In this document: positions 21,901 through 32,900 of the stretch, one piece after another | How the letters are laid out: every line of letters starts with the position of its first letter | Numbering within the stretch: the first letter of the stretch is position 1 | Position numbers and translations under genes: made by a program | Notes under the pieces: model-generated | What the model was told of the DNA's origin: nothing | Database searches by the model: none | Seen by the model: the letters and a program-made list of their open reading frames with translations, nothing else | Source of the DNA: Tubulanus polymorphus | Taxonomy: Eukaryota; Nemertea; Palaeonemertea; Tubulaniformes; Tubulanidae | DNA: 64,000 bases | Reading direction: 5' to 3' | Assembly: GCF_964204645.1 (NCBI RefSeq) | Contig: NC_134027.1 | Location: 12,016,485-12,080,484 of the forward strand

Positions 21901-24900
21901 TGTGTATTTTCAATGTTTGCAGTTAATGATGATAGAAACTCCTAAATCCTTTTGATTATTCTGACTACGTGGCGCTGCGGACAGACAGAAGAAGTCAGTT
22001 TGGCTTTGGTTTTCCTCGCTGTCGGACGTGCTTTTACTGTTGTGGTGGTTCACAGTTTGGCATTGTTCTGTGACCGTGTGTACTTATGTTGAACTATGTG
22101 TCTTCCTTTTTGCAGTTCGGAGTCTGTCGTCCAGGGTATTCCACTGTGTGTGGAATAGGGGATAGTCCACTGTGTGTGGATGTCCAATATGTTTGGACTT
22201 TTAGAATTTATATATATATATTTTATATTTATATTTTGATTGCCCACCTTGGTGGTCGGATCCTATGTGTATGGACAAATTTTATAGATACTTCTATTTT
22301 GATTGCCCACTTCGGTGGTCGGACCCAATGTGTTGTGACAAATTTTGAGGCTACTGTGTGTGGCTGTTCACTTTGTGTGGACTAGAGGATGCATGCCTTG
22401 CAGGACTGTGTGTCCTGTTGCCTACTGTGTGCGGGCTGGGGGTCTGTGTGCCCCGGTGTCTGCTGTGTGTGAGAAAAGATTGGAAGAATCGTTAGGTTTA
22501 GAATAAAGAGTGATAATGAATAAGTGAATTTTAGGGCGGGAAAACTCGAGCAGAGAAAACTCGAGAGGTCAGGGTTGTTGGTTCTCCATAGGTCAGGGTT
22601 GTTGGTTCTCCATATTCAATGTGTGTTTCGGTAAAGTACGTCCCCACTATTGTGAGATTTATCGGTAAGGGCGTTTGTCTATTATTTTGGTTTTCTGATC
22701 TGTTTCGGCGATTTTATTTAGCGCATTTTCGGGGTCTAGAGTCAGTCGCACCAAACGCATGATTCAGTTTGCTCCGTTCGTGCGGGGACGTGTACCATAC
22801 ACTTACATTTGCAGTTTTATGAGAGCCTTTTGACAACTGAGATTTTAGCATTTTCATTGTTTTTGTTTATGGCTGGTCAGCTTCTTGTTGCTTTTGTCCT
22901 TGTATTCCATGGGACTCTCCTGTTGATCAATGTCTTTTTACTGTTTTCGAGGTGGATATAGCCGAATTGCAAAGGATTTGAGCATCTAAAACCTGTTGAT
23001 TGTTTACGCTGGTAATAAATTAGATCGTCTATCGGTTTCGATTTGTTGCGTCCTGTTTTCAATTCTCTAGCTGCGAGCCTCTTAGTGTCTGTTGTAATGG
23101 CTTCGGTCATGTTGGCTGGGGGATTGGTCTAGTATACTCCTTTTATTTAGTTGCCTTTGGGATACGGTACGATCTGTTTTGAGGGTGTGGATTCTATTTT
23201 CCGGCAACGATTGTGATTACCGTCGGGTAACTTTTGAGGGGTTGCTTTTCCTTTCCTCTGGTCATGTTTCGGCGGCCGATAATGCTTATAACCCATTGTA
23301 CGTTATATTTTATCTTTGAGTGTTTAGGGAAGTTCGGTCCCATAGGGTTTTTATATATTTTCTCAATATTGCTTCTTTGCGCTTGCTGTTTAGATCTTTT
23401 GTTGTAACCCCTTTATGGTTTGGGTTTTGGGATGTTAGTTTTGGGGTTTTGCAATGCCTTTTCGGAGTGTTTGGGTGGCCCAAGTTTTACCCATATCTAT
23501 ATATTTCTGCAGTATGTCTGCACAACAGGGAATGAGAATATTATACACATTTCATTCTGATATAAATGCTTCGTTAAGGAGGAGTCAAGCAACACAAGTT
23601 AGATTTATAATCTTATTGCAGATACTCCACCAGGAACGAGTGATGAACATTTAACTGTGATATCCGCATTAAAAAACACGAAACCTGACGGTGTTATCAT
23701 TGTAACTACTCCTCAGAAGGTTGCCTTAAAAACAATCCGTAAAGAAGTAACTTTCTGTCAGAAAATGGGCATCAGAATTCTTGGAATAGTTGAGAACATG
23801 AGTGGATATGCATGTCCATGCTGTGGTGTGAGTAGAAATTCCTTGTGAATTGCTTCTGCGTGTTAATATATGTAATTAGATTAATTGTTTATCACCTATG
23901 GCAGGTTGTGAGTGATATATTCAACTCAAATGATGGTGAGAGTTTATGCAAGGAATATGGCCTCGAGTTTCTTGGAAAGATTCCATTAGATCAGGTTAGT
24001 TTTCAGATTGTTTCATTCTCCCTTGGTAGAGATTTGAAACTGGTTGGCAGTGCGAGAGAGTGCCACTGGACAAACTGTCTGATCAGCCCTCTTTTCACTT
24101 GACTTGCTTGCTTAGGCACAATGTTGTAATTAGTCAATTGTAAATAACGTTTCATGTTATCCAGCTATTTTACAGCCATGAATTTGTCCTAGCTATTGTA
24201 TAACACAGGTCAACTGATTGGCACAGCCCGTTGTGCAAGTGTATGTGCACTGGGGCTATTCAGGGGGCTGGTACAGTGGCGGAGTTTCGATGCTATGAGG
24301 TTCGAATCCCTGCCAAGGGTGAACTTAGTGTGCAAAATATCCTACTATTTTTTAGATCAGCTGTATTGATCCTTATTGAGTGGTTCTGAGAGTAACTTTC
24401 TGTTAGCTCTTGGTGGCACAAATTGTAACCACTGGATATGCTTAGCTGATATTTTGTAATTAGGAAGGAATTAGGGGTTTGAATTAACATAGAAAGTACC
24501 GTCTATAAGCGCTAAGCCTTTTGGAAGTACTGAGAGAAAATGTGCAAAATTTTGATGAATTTTTTCCCATTATAATTTAATTATCAAGAAACAAGGTCAA
24601 GCATTGATTAGTATATTATACTAATCGATGATTGACCTTATTTCTTGATAATGAGATTACTGGGAAAGCCCTTTAGGGGCCATGTTCAAATATGGACAGT
24701 GAAAGGCTTTCCCAAAGATATCATTATTATTACGCATTATCATATCGACACGTAACACTTTTCCTCAGCCACATGCTTTATTTCTCACACTGAATGTCCT
24801 TTGCAGGAATTCGTTAGATGCTGTGACCTTGGTGACAATGTACTAAACAGAGATGATAATGTTGTAGCGAAATGTTTTTACGAAATAGCGGCGAATTTAC

Positions 24901-24923
24901 ACAACTTACTGGGGAGTACATGA
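18978..24923 (+). CDS. NUBP1-like cytosolic Fe-S scaffold P-loop ATPase (5' partial)
   Basis: Exons by splice signal and phase: 18,978-19,041; 19,128-19,211; 19,738-19,906; 20,575-20,726; 23,622-23,827; 23,905-23,994; 24,807-24,923 (stop TGA). In this family the protein, with NUBP2, assembles 4Fe-4S clusters for cytosolic and nuclear proteins. Exon 1 found carries the cysteine cluster [10 protein letters not shown]. Next come the deviant Walker A SGKGGVGKSS (split by an intron), [15 protein letters not shown], the Mrp signature [24 protein letters not shown] with the CPxC-type motif, and a C terminus ending LLGST. The start exon with the first N-terminal cysteine was not identified. The body is divergent (e.g. 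[11 protein letters not shown]), so a lineage-specific paralogue is possible. The 2.9-kb intron 4 is full of repeats. Confidence 0.85.
19990..20445. mobile_element. MITE in NUBP1-like intron
   Basis: CAGACGCGGATCCAGAC at about 19,992 and its inverse, GTCCCTGGATCCGCGCCTGG, near 20,430 form terminal inverted repeats. Internal sequence is rich in AAAAGGGCA words. Terminal GCGGATCCAG-type repeats are common among short invertebrate DNA transposons. Remnants with related ends appear near 31,250 and 39,330. Confidence 0.6.
20460..20545 (+). repeat. Possible tRNA-derived SINE remnant
   Basis: TATGGCAGAGTCTAGTG followed about 20 bp later by TGGTTCGAATCC resembles pol III A and B boxes, 30 bp upstream of an NUBP1-like exon acceptor. 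No full tRNA fold. Confidence 0.35.
21406..21573. mobile_element. 168-bp MITE with ~24-bp perfect ends
   Basis: AGGGATCATTCATTTATTAC at 21,406 is mirrored by GTAATAAATGAATGATCCCT at the other end. The core holds pyrimidine-rich CCCCTCCCCC motifs on both sides. It lies inside the 2.9-kb intron of the NUBP1-like gene. Confidence 0.85.
21950..23560. other. G+T-rich intron segment with tandem duplications
   Basis: The plus strand is strongly enriched in G and T. It contains near-tandem units: GATTGCCCACCTTGGTGGTCGGA at about 22,240 and 22,300; GGTCAGGGTTGTTGGTTCTC twice at about 22,567-22,612; and many ACTGTGTGTGG words. Open frames here show no known domain. It could be the remnant of a retroelement leader or LTR; the sequence does not decide. 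Confidence 0.45.
24260..24340 (+). repeat. tRNA-derived SINE-like sequence
   Basis: TGGTACAGTGG at 24,269 matches the pol III A-box consensus, and GGTTCGAATCC at 24,299 matches the B box, 30 bp apart. The tail CCTGCCAAGGGTGAA resembles that after the B box at about 17,500 on the other strand. It lies in the last intron of the NUBP1-like gene. Confidence 0.5.
24581..24651. repeat. 70-bp hairpin in last NUBP1-like intron
   Basis: TTATCAAGAAACAAGGTCAA at 24,581 pairs with TTGACCTTATTTCTTGATAA ending at 24,651. The loop region (TTAGTATATTATACTAA) is itself palindromic. Flanking sequences (CCCATTATAAT and ATTACTGGG) extend the symmetry weakly, suggesting a tiny MITE. Confidence 0.75.
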
Positions 24924-25635
24924 CATTTATTGTGTTTAGTTTTTCTAGTCAATAACAAGTCATTTACTGTCAATTACTTATACCTCCTTGGTTATTTTTA
25001 CTCATTAGCCTACGCGGGTGAAGCTCGTAGGGCTATTTCGTTCACTTTTTGTTTAATCTGTCTGTAGGTTATTTTGGAAAGTTCTAAAAAATGCTCAAAA
25101 ACGATGTCGCAGATATACTGTAATTTCCGTCATTATTTCATTCGGCCCTTAATCAGTGCTCGAAATCAGTTATCTATCGTATTTATCTAGTTAAAAACTA
25201 TAACAATGCTTCATACTATTGATAGATGTTTTTATTCTATTGCACTAGTTTATTCTACAATGATATATGCATATACACGTATCATGTATGCTATATAATG
25301 CTACATGTAGTTGGTAGAATAGCTATACTCTGACGTGGAGAACAGATAACCAAGTTTAAAACCCACTATATACAGAATTTAAAAGATTTCACGATCTCTA
25401 GTGAGAGCTCAAAAACGTCATGTATTTTGATTTTAATTCCTGATAAGTGAGATTCGAGATTTTTATTATTCAAATTCCGTGTAGATGAAATTCGTTTTTA
25501 ACGTAAAACGTTTAACGCTAGTTAATCTAGAGTTAATCTTTATCTGTCGTCCACGTACCTATAATATCTATACTGAGATGTAATTATTATGCGGTTGTCT
25601 GTTGATTGAATCAATTCGTCATCAACTGCAAATAG
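24924..25635. other. 3' flank of the NUBP1-like gene
   Basis: AT-rich with no recognisable exon. It probably includes the 3' untranslated region of the NUBP1-like gene, but I could not fix a polyadenylation site. Confidence 0.4.
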
Positions 25636-26788
25636 AACAAGAAAATTAACTTTAATAAATTATTTGACGCCTGCGAAAAAATGTAGAATTTCTGGGATAA
25701 GCTAATGTGGAATTGCAAATTTGAAATCGAAGTTTTAAGAAATTTGGGGAATTATGAGATTTAGCGATTGGGTAGATGATACAGTCTTCGACTGGTCTAA
25801 TTTAAAAAACAATTGTCAACTTGTGACCGACTTCGATTCACTTTTGCCTCTAAGCTGGTCTGCAACTTCATTGCCTCCATGGTTGAAGAAAGAGCTCTTC
25901 TGATGTCTGCTTCATCATGACTTCGAGCATATCGTGTAGCCAGCCGGCCCGGTCCCGGGGCCCGGTTTGGCTGTCACTCGATATCCTAGACTTGAGTCTG
26001 GGTTGAAGTAGACATTGTCATTTAAATAACTTATTCATGTTATTCTGTATGAATTACCCGTGTATCTTGTATTTTGTATTTTCTTAGTTTAAAATTTGTA
26101 ACTTTATTGAATTTGGGAATTTTATCCCGGAATTTCAATGTAATAAGGATCAATAAAGTATTGAATTGAATTGTCACCTTATACACATGCCATCAGTGGA
26201 CGCGGAGCCGTATATGACAGCTATGCTATTATAAATTGCTAATCTCATGAAACCTGCATACCCCTAATATCGAACATATTTTCTAAAACATCTGAATATT
26301 GAAATTATATGTTTACACGTTTTTATATAGACCGCTTGTAGCCGCCGATGAAATTCACGCCGGCCCTACTCAGATCGTAGATAGCTTCGTCATTCCACTA
26401 CTAGCATCCCCATGACAGGGTCTGACTTTTATATCAGACTTCCAAATCGTGTATACATCCGCCATTTAACCGAATAATCCGATTTACTTATCATTTCTAT
26501 TTAAGCCTGCCGCTCCTGATATAATCATACATCATTTACTATTACAATACGTCTTCTCATGATATTCAATGCAATATAACATTCCGACGTTCAAATAGAG
26601 GTCATTATATAATCACAGGGAGCCATTCTACATCTTTATCAATAATATTTTGCCAAATAGCTTGTATGTGTACACATAAACCTGTGACGTTTTGCACATC
26701 GATTTACGGTTGTCGTTTGTAAAATGACGCTGAATGGTTAACATTGTTTAGGTTTCATAATGGTAACGTTTTATAAGGCGTCAAAAAA
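25636..26788 (+). mobile_element. Second copy of the 1.15-kb transposon
   Basis: It corresponds base for base, with scattered differences, to the insertion in the Polinton at 8,163-9,319. Differences include ATTGAATTGAATTG after AATAAAGT, which the other copy lacks. It ends AGGCGTCAAAAAA. No intact coding frame. Confidence 0.75.
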
Positions 26789-27389
26789 CAGATTACTGAA
26801 AAAGATCAGCGTCATCAACTTAAATGAAATAAGCAATGAGCCTCAACCACAATCATTTTTGTCTAAAGGAGTAAATCCATATGGGAGCCCCCCACAAACG
26901 TCTGTGCATCTTGAGAAATCAGATTATTATTCATTTCCAACACTTCTTTTACAACAGGCTCCAACGAAATCCACATAGTGTTTTACGCGAGATTTCCACC
27001 TCTGGGGGAAAAGTTACGTTTCTTGTCTTTCAAGACTATAAAGGCTACTCACGTAGTTCATTTTCAATTAATCGAAGGCTGAGTCTATTACTATACAAAT
27101 GGAGCGAATTTAAATGACATGGTTTCCAGAGCTAAGGCTATTTGACTGCAACTGAGCATATATTCATACAAATCATTCATTTAAACATTATCCATTCTCC
27201 ACAAATCCAAGCGATCTGAATTTTGAAAATGGGCCTCGTTAAAATTAATATGAGCTTCGGTTTTTGAAAGCAAATCAGAAAGCAAAGACTTCACTACTAT
27301 GCTTGGCTTAGCCGCAATAATCAGTAGGTGTTCAGTGAAACCGCGGTTTCGTCTACTGTTTTACTTCCGGGTTTCATTTTAAGACTTAA
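26789..27389. other. Gene-free stretch
   Basis: Frames on the plus strand at 26,760-27,117 begin inside the transposon tail and match no domain I know. Nothing else seen. Confidence 0.4.
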
Positions 27390-29145
27390 AATAAAGAAGT
27401 TTCCAGTTTCTAGGCGCCATTTTGTGGCGGTCCCGCGAGGTCCCCATTGTTGCGATAATTTGCGCTAATTTTTAAAACATAAGTTTAGATTGAATATCAT
27501 ATTGTTCTGCAGTCCCTTGCTCGACGATTTATACACCATTTTAAAGGAAATGAAATGCAGATATTTGCTGGCGATTCTTGGAATTTTTGAACGCAACAAT
27601 TGAGAACAGTGACGATGTGAAACCAAGGACCGCATATCTTAACCGTGCGTAAAAGAAATCGCAATATTTATTAATTTTAAAATATCTAAGTATCTCTTAA
27701 AGCTATATTTCCAATTTTCACAGAGGTTAAAAAGGGTTATTTGCAGTTAAAGCCTGCGTTGAATTTTTTAGAATATCTTTCCTGACGACTGATCTGCACC
27801 CGCTTGAGTTTGAGATTACGCGCAAAAGGGGTCTCCCACTGCGCATTGCAATTTCACTGAACATTGAGATTTGCGACAAGAAATTTTTAAATGCAATTTG
27901 ATTTCTTCACATTTTCCATGGGGATATTTTGAGATGATAATCCATATCTTCTTTGTACCGTATTTTGGCGGGAGCAATTCGTTAATCTGGTTTCGGGATC
28001 CGGTTTGTCCCGCTATTGAAGTATGAACGGCCCAGTTGAGGAATTGTCGTATACAGCCCGTCCAGCCTAGCGCCGATTTTGTGTTCGGTGAAATCAAACG
28101 TTTTAGAGTCGATGGTGAAATGTGCCAGTCAATTTAAACGCTTAGGACATATTTAACACATATCTCTCTCTCTGGTAATCCCTCATTCTGGGATCATACG
28201 ATGAATTTAATGAATCTCAACCTTCTTGCTGGAAAACAACGACCAGAAAACCTTACTGATATAAAATTCCAATATAATATTTAAAGGGGTTCATATCTGT
28301 CCCCCATTTGATATTCTGTTTTAGGGGGTCAACGTCCAGTTTGGCAACTTTCAGCTGCGCCGCATATTCAAAACTATATAAAAACTAAAGATTTTTTTTC
28401 TAGTGTCCAACCATGAGTGGTACATTCGGTTGAAACGCAAATTAGGTTCTCAACTAGGCCCCATTTGCAACCAACACAGAAAGTCCCCACTCTAACAAGA
28501 AATCCTTTAATTTCCCAACGCTACAAAACTCGAATTCATCAAAACACTCAAAGTCCATTTTCAACCATACGAAAATAAAGGTAATATATAACCATCAGAA
28601 GCAATATTGATAATTACAAACCAGTATAAAATCTTATTTTTGCGATTTCTTTTCACAAATTTCAATGTTCAGTGAAATGGCGGTGCGCAGTGGGAGACCC
28701 CTTTTGCGCGTAATCTCAAACTCAAGCGGGTACAGATCAGTCGTCAGGAAAGATATTTTAAAAAATTCAACGCAGGCTTTAACTGCAAATAACCCTCTTT
28801 AACCTCTGTGAAAATTGGAAATATAGCTTTAAGAGATACTTAGATATTTTAAAATTAATAAATATTGCGATTTCTTTTACGCACGGTTAAGATATGCGGT
28901 CCTTGGTTTCACATCGTCACTGTTCTCAATTGTTGCGTTCAAAAATTCCAAGAATCGCCAGCAAATATCTGCATTTCATTTCCTTTAAAATAGTGTATAA
29001 ATTGATTTCGTCAAGCAAGCGACTGCAGAACAATATGATATTCAATCTAAACTTATGTTTTAAAATTGAGCGCAAATTATCGCAACAATAGGGACCTCGA
29101 GGGACCGCCACAAAATGGCGCCTAGAAACTGGAAACTTCTTTATT
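27390..29145. mobile_element. 1.76-kb element with ~480-bp inverted arms
   Basis: Left arm 27,390-27,869 starts AATAAAGAAGTTTCCAG. The right arm, about 28,657-29,145, is its reverse complement and ends CTTCTTTATT. Arms contain GGCGCCATTTTGTGGCGGTC and AGTGGGAGACCCCTTTTGCG. The ~790-bp core (27,870-28,656) has no protein domain. A truncated relative lies at 35,776-36,935. Long-arm foldback elements without transposase are expected to be mobilised in trans. Confidence 0.85.
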
Positions 29146-29470
29146 GTATTTCAAGATCTGTGAAATATTTGGTTTTCGGAGGAATATTTTTATTTGCACT
29201 GCGCAGAAAATATCATTGACAATTATGCATACTCCGGGAAAAAAACTTTTTCTCAAATTTCATGGACGACCTTGATATGCTAATAAGCCATGTGCTCAAA
29301 CTACAAATTCTATTCTGCAAATAATATCAAATCCAATTCGATTTTGTGTTATTGAGCAAATTTCAGAAAATCCTATTCAATTCTATTCCGCATTCAAATC
29401 AATAGGTAAACGATTTTTTCTACCGCTCAGGGTTAGGTTCCCAAATGCGCATGCGCGAACCCGCTTGATA

Positions 29471-29514
29471 CCCTAACCTAACCTAGACCTTATTCTAACC
29501 CTAACCCTAACCCT
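29471..29514. repeat. Interstitial telomere-like CCCTAA tract
   Basis: ACCCTAACCTAACC and CTAACCCTAACCCTAACCC occur within about 45 bp. This equals a few units of the TTAGGG telomere repeat on the other strand. It is short and degenerate, so it is not a functional chromosome end. Confidence 0.6.
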
Positions 29515-29914
29515 TCGGGCCCTGTAGACCATAAGCCCTGAACCGTAATCCTCGCAATTCAAAAAGCCGCCATTGTGTTTATATTCCATACTACTTCCAG
29601 TTAACTGTGGTCGGCAAAAAAATCGTTCACCAAATCAATAAGACCATTAAAGGGAAAATATTGATCTGAGGTATTTGTATCTGCCAGGGCTGTCTGTGCA
29701 ACTTATGAAAACACGATTGTACTGTGTAAATTATAGGTATTCCCCGACTCTGAGCTGGGGGTTTATTTTGACAAATATAACCCACAGAATGCATCATTGC
29801 CATTTTATGAAAAGCTGATAGGCTGGCCATAGTGCCCCTTGGGGCTCTTCTATTTATTTGTGCTATTCAAAAAGGAGATATTTATCAATCAATTCATCCT
29901 TACCTGCTAATCGG

Positions 29915-32900
29915 TCAACCTTCATTAATCCAATACCAGATAAATCCTGGATTGCGAGCTTCTTCTGTAGACGAAATCCACCAAGCAGGATCATATTCAG
30001 TATTACCAGAAATGATTGTCCCTGACCAGTAATAATCAGGGCTTAACGATGTCGTTAGCAAGGCCTTATTTCCATCGCTAGCTACATACGGCATTCTCAT
30101 GTTTATCGAGTTCCACCATGAGTATTCCCAGCTATCAAACTTTTCAATTATATGTACATTGGTTTGGTCACCTGAATGACTCGCAAAACTGCAATAAATA
30201 AGATTTTAAACGTTTCGTATATAAGACTATCATCTTGTCATACCTCTTCTAATTGTCTGAACTCACCTATATGCCTTAGGAGCAACCCAAACCCCTCCCC
30301 AGTGACGCCTTTGTCGTGCTTCTATTTTATACTTAAAAGAATCCGAATCGTTTGATATCGCCTTTATTTCGTCGGCCAGGAACAGTATGGAATAGTCATT
30401 TACCAACGACGGTGTGTCAATATTTCGTCGCAGAACCTACGAGAAATCAGAAATACAAGCGTTTCCCCCTTTAATGCGAAATTAGAAATAGAATCAAAGC
30501 TCGTCGTAATGCCCATCCGCCCGCCCGCCCGGGACTGTAGAAATTTTGGCAGTATAACGAAATGGCGATCATGAGAGTTGACAAAGTATACAAGTTATGA
30601 CTATTGACCAAATCCAGAATTGACATCAATTAATCTTAATTTAGGAAGCGACAAGGTATTATTTCATTTAGATAATAGAAAAATATGATACACAATAGAT
30701 GTGTGATACTGCCACCCACATGTATCGATTCATAACATAAGACACTGGAAACACCGTTGACGAAATATCGTTGGCATTATAACGAATGTTTTCTCTATTA
30801 AGTTTGAATAGGACCGTTCTAGGATTTCGTTGACGTTATGGCGGAGGGTGAGAGGTGGTATAACGATATCTATTTACATACATAGATACCAATGGAACTG
30901 TGCACGAGGAAATTCTTAAGGCGATAGGCGAATTTGGCTGTGGCGGATTTAGGGGATTTAGGTGGACCAGGTGGATTGGTCCACCCCCTTCAAAATTCGA
31001 ATGTGCCCTCCAAAAAAGTCTTGAAAAATTTTTTGCAAAGAAAATTTCAAAAAGACTAAAGATAAATCCAAATTGGTCCGGATAAGGGCAAGAAAGCCCC
31101 TGTTTGTCCTAAATGTTCCGTGGGAGGGCCACAAGAACCCTCACCAATTTTTCGCTTGCACCCCTCGCATTGCCAAATCTGCCCTTTCAAATTAAGTGCC
31201 TATTAGAATTTCAAGGTCCACCCTTTTCAAAGAATCCTAGATCCGCCCTTGTAACAGATGGCGGTATAACAAGCTCTGACTGTAAACGTTTGTATCACCT
31301 GTTCGCGAGTCCAGTTATTGTGGCGACTGGTTACTAGTAGTGTATACGCTCCTTCCTCTGATTCCATATCACAGTAGACGGCTCGGTGGAACCCATCTGC
31401 TGATTTTATCATATAAAAACCATCGACAAAATTTCCCGAGTGTGCTGCGTGATTCTTGATATCGTTACACGATCGACTATTGTATTGTAAGGAAAGTGGG
31501 AGATACATCGGTGATCGAAACCATTTAATGAAAGATCATCATTATACACGGATTTCTATGAATTATGTATAATTCGTAGAATTAACGATCTATCCATTAA
31601 TTCGTATAAACTATGAATAAAATAAACCTGCTAGCAATTGTTTCCACTGGCATTGGAACAAACGCCGCGTGCCACGGCCATAATTCACTGTTTCGACTTA
31701 CGTAACTGGCGGGAAAACACTCCGCGTGGCCGCGGCACGCTCAGTGGCAATGACTGACTAGTAATTGATAAGCTTGCCAAAGAGCAATGGGATACGAATC
31801 ACGTCGTATTTCCAATTTTTTTAATGAAATGGGGCCGTGGATACGGCTTCGATTTACGAAGTACGAATTATCCGATGGAAATTGAAGGGAATCACGAAGG
31901 CAAAATCGAGACCTTTCATTTTTATTCGGATTACGTAGTTAAACGAATTAACCGACGACCAATTAAGCGAGTTTGACTGTATTTAACTACGTGTACATAC
32001 TGCGAGATGCTTTCTCTAATGAAAACTTTAACCGTCTTGCTTGTCGAACTAGGCAGAGATTGGAAGATAGTGTCTAGTTGATTGGACTGAATTTCAACAG
32101 GTTTTCCAATCTCGTCGTCCCCATTTGTGATAAGATACTGCACCTGAAACATGATTAATAAATGTTCTGCTAAATGAAACAAACAGAATGTGTTGTCGTA
32201 TTTTTAGCTCTCGTTATCACCGTTAGAAATATCGCTTTGATACAATGCATTTGTATATACATCTTCCGGGACGTCCCCCCCCCCCCACTTTTCCAGTGTG
32301 AACCCAAATGTGTGATATACCTTTGAAGCGTGTGCAAGAACCGTATTGGCTAGTATTGAAGCAAATGACTGATTAAAGCCAGTTTCAACTCCGTCATTTC
32401 TCGCGTAAATTAACGTCCAACCTCCTCCGTACGAAGTCATTTTACACTGCGCGGCAATCTTCGGAAGGCCGTCTGGTTTTATCTCATAAATTCCATCTAA
32501 TTAAAGAATTTTTAATCGAGATCGTATAAAGAACCATAAAAAACCGTTATCACGTTTTAATTTTATTACCTTCTACTAATGGTGTTATACTGTTGAGTCT
32601 TAGCAGTTTTAGTTCCTGGCAGCTTTTTGGTATTCGACTTTTCTCAGTACTTTCTCTCAGCCAATACCATATATATTCCGGATCTCTTTCCATTAAATGC
32701 CCGCTTATCCACGGAGCCGGATGATACGATGCTGCATCACCTGAAATCGAATTTGGTCCGTTGCGTTTAGTTTAGTTTTCACCTGTGTAGGCATTAACAA
32801 AGAAAAGATATGTTGGGGCACCGGCGCCGCTGTTGTACCATGTAAGGATTCTGCGGCGACCCATCAGGTGCACTGGTTTACCGCGCTTCAATTTCCTCTA

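Noticed and set aside
24260-24340. A tRNA gene
   Set aside because: Pol III boxes are present but acceptor and anticodon stems do not form, so it is listed as SINE-like.
32800-32885. An extra fibrinogen-like exon containing TWYNSGAGAPTYLFF
   Set aside because: It does not fit the repeating unit, and the neighbouring exons 33,166 and 32,740 already join in phase without it.
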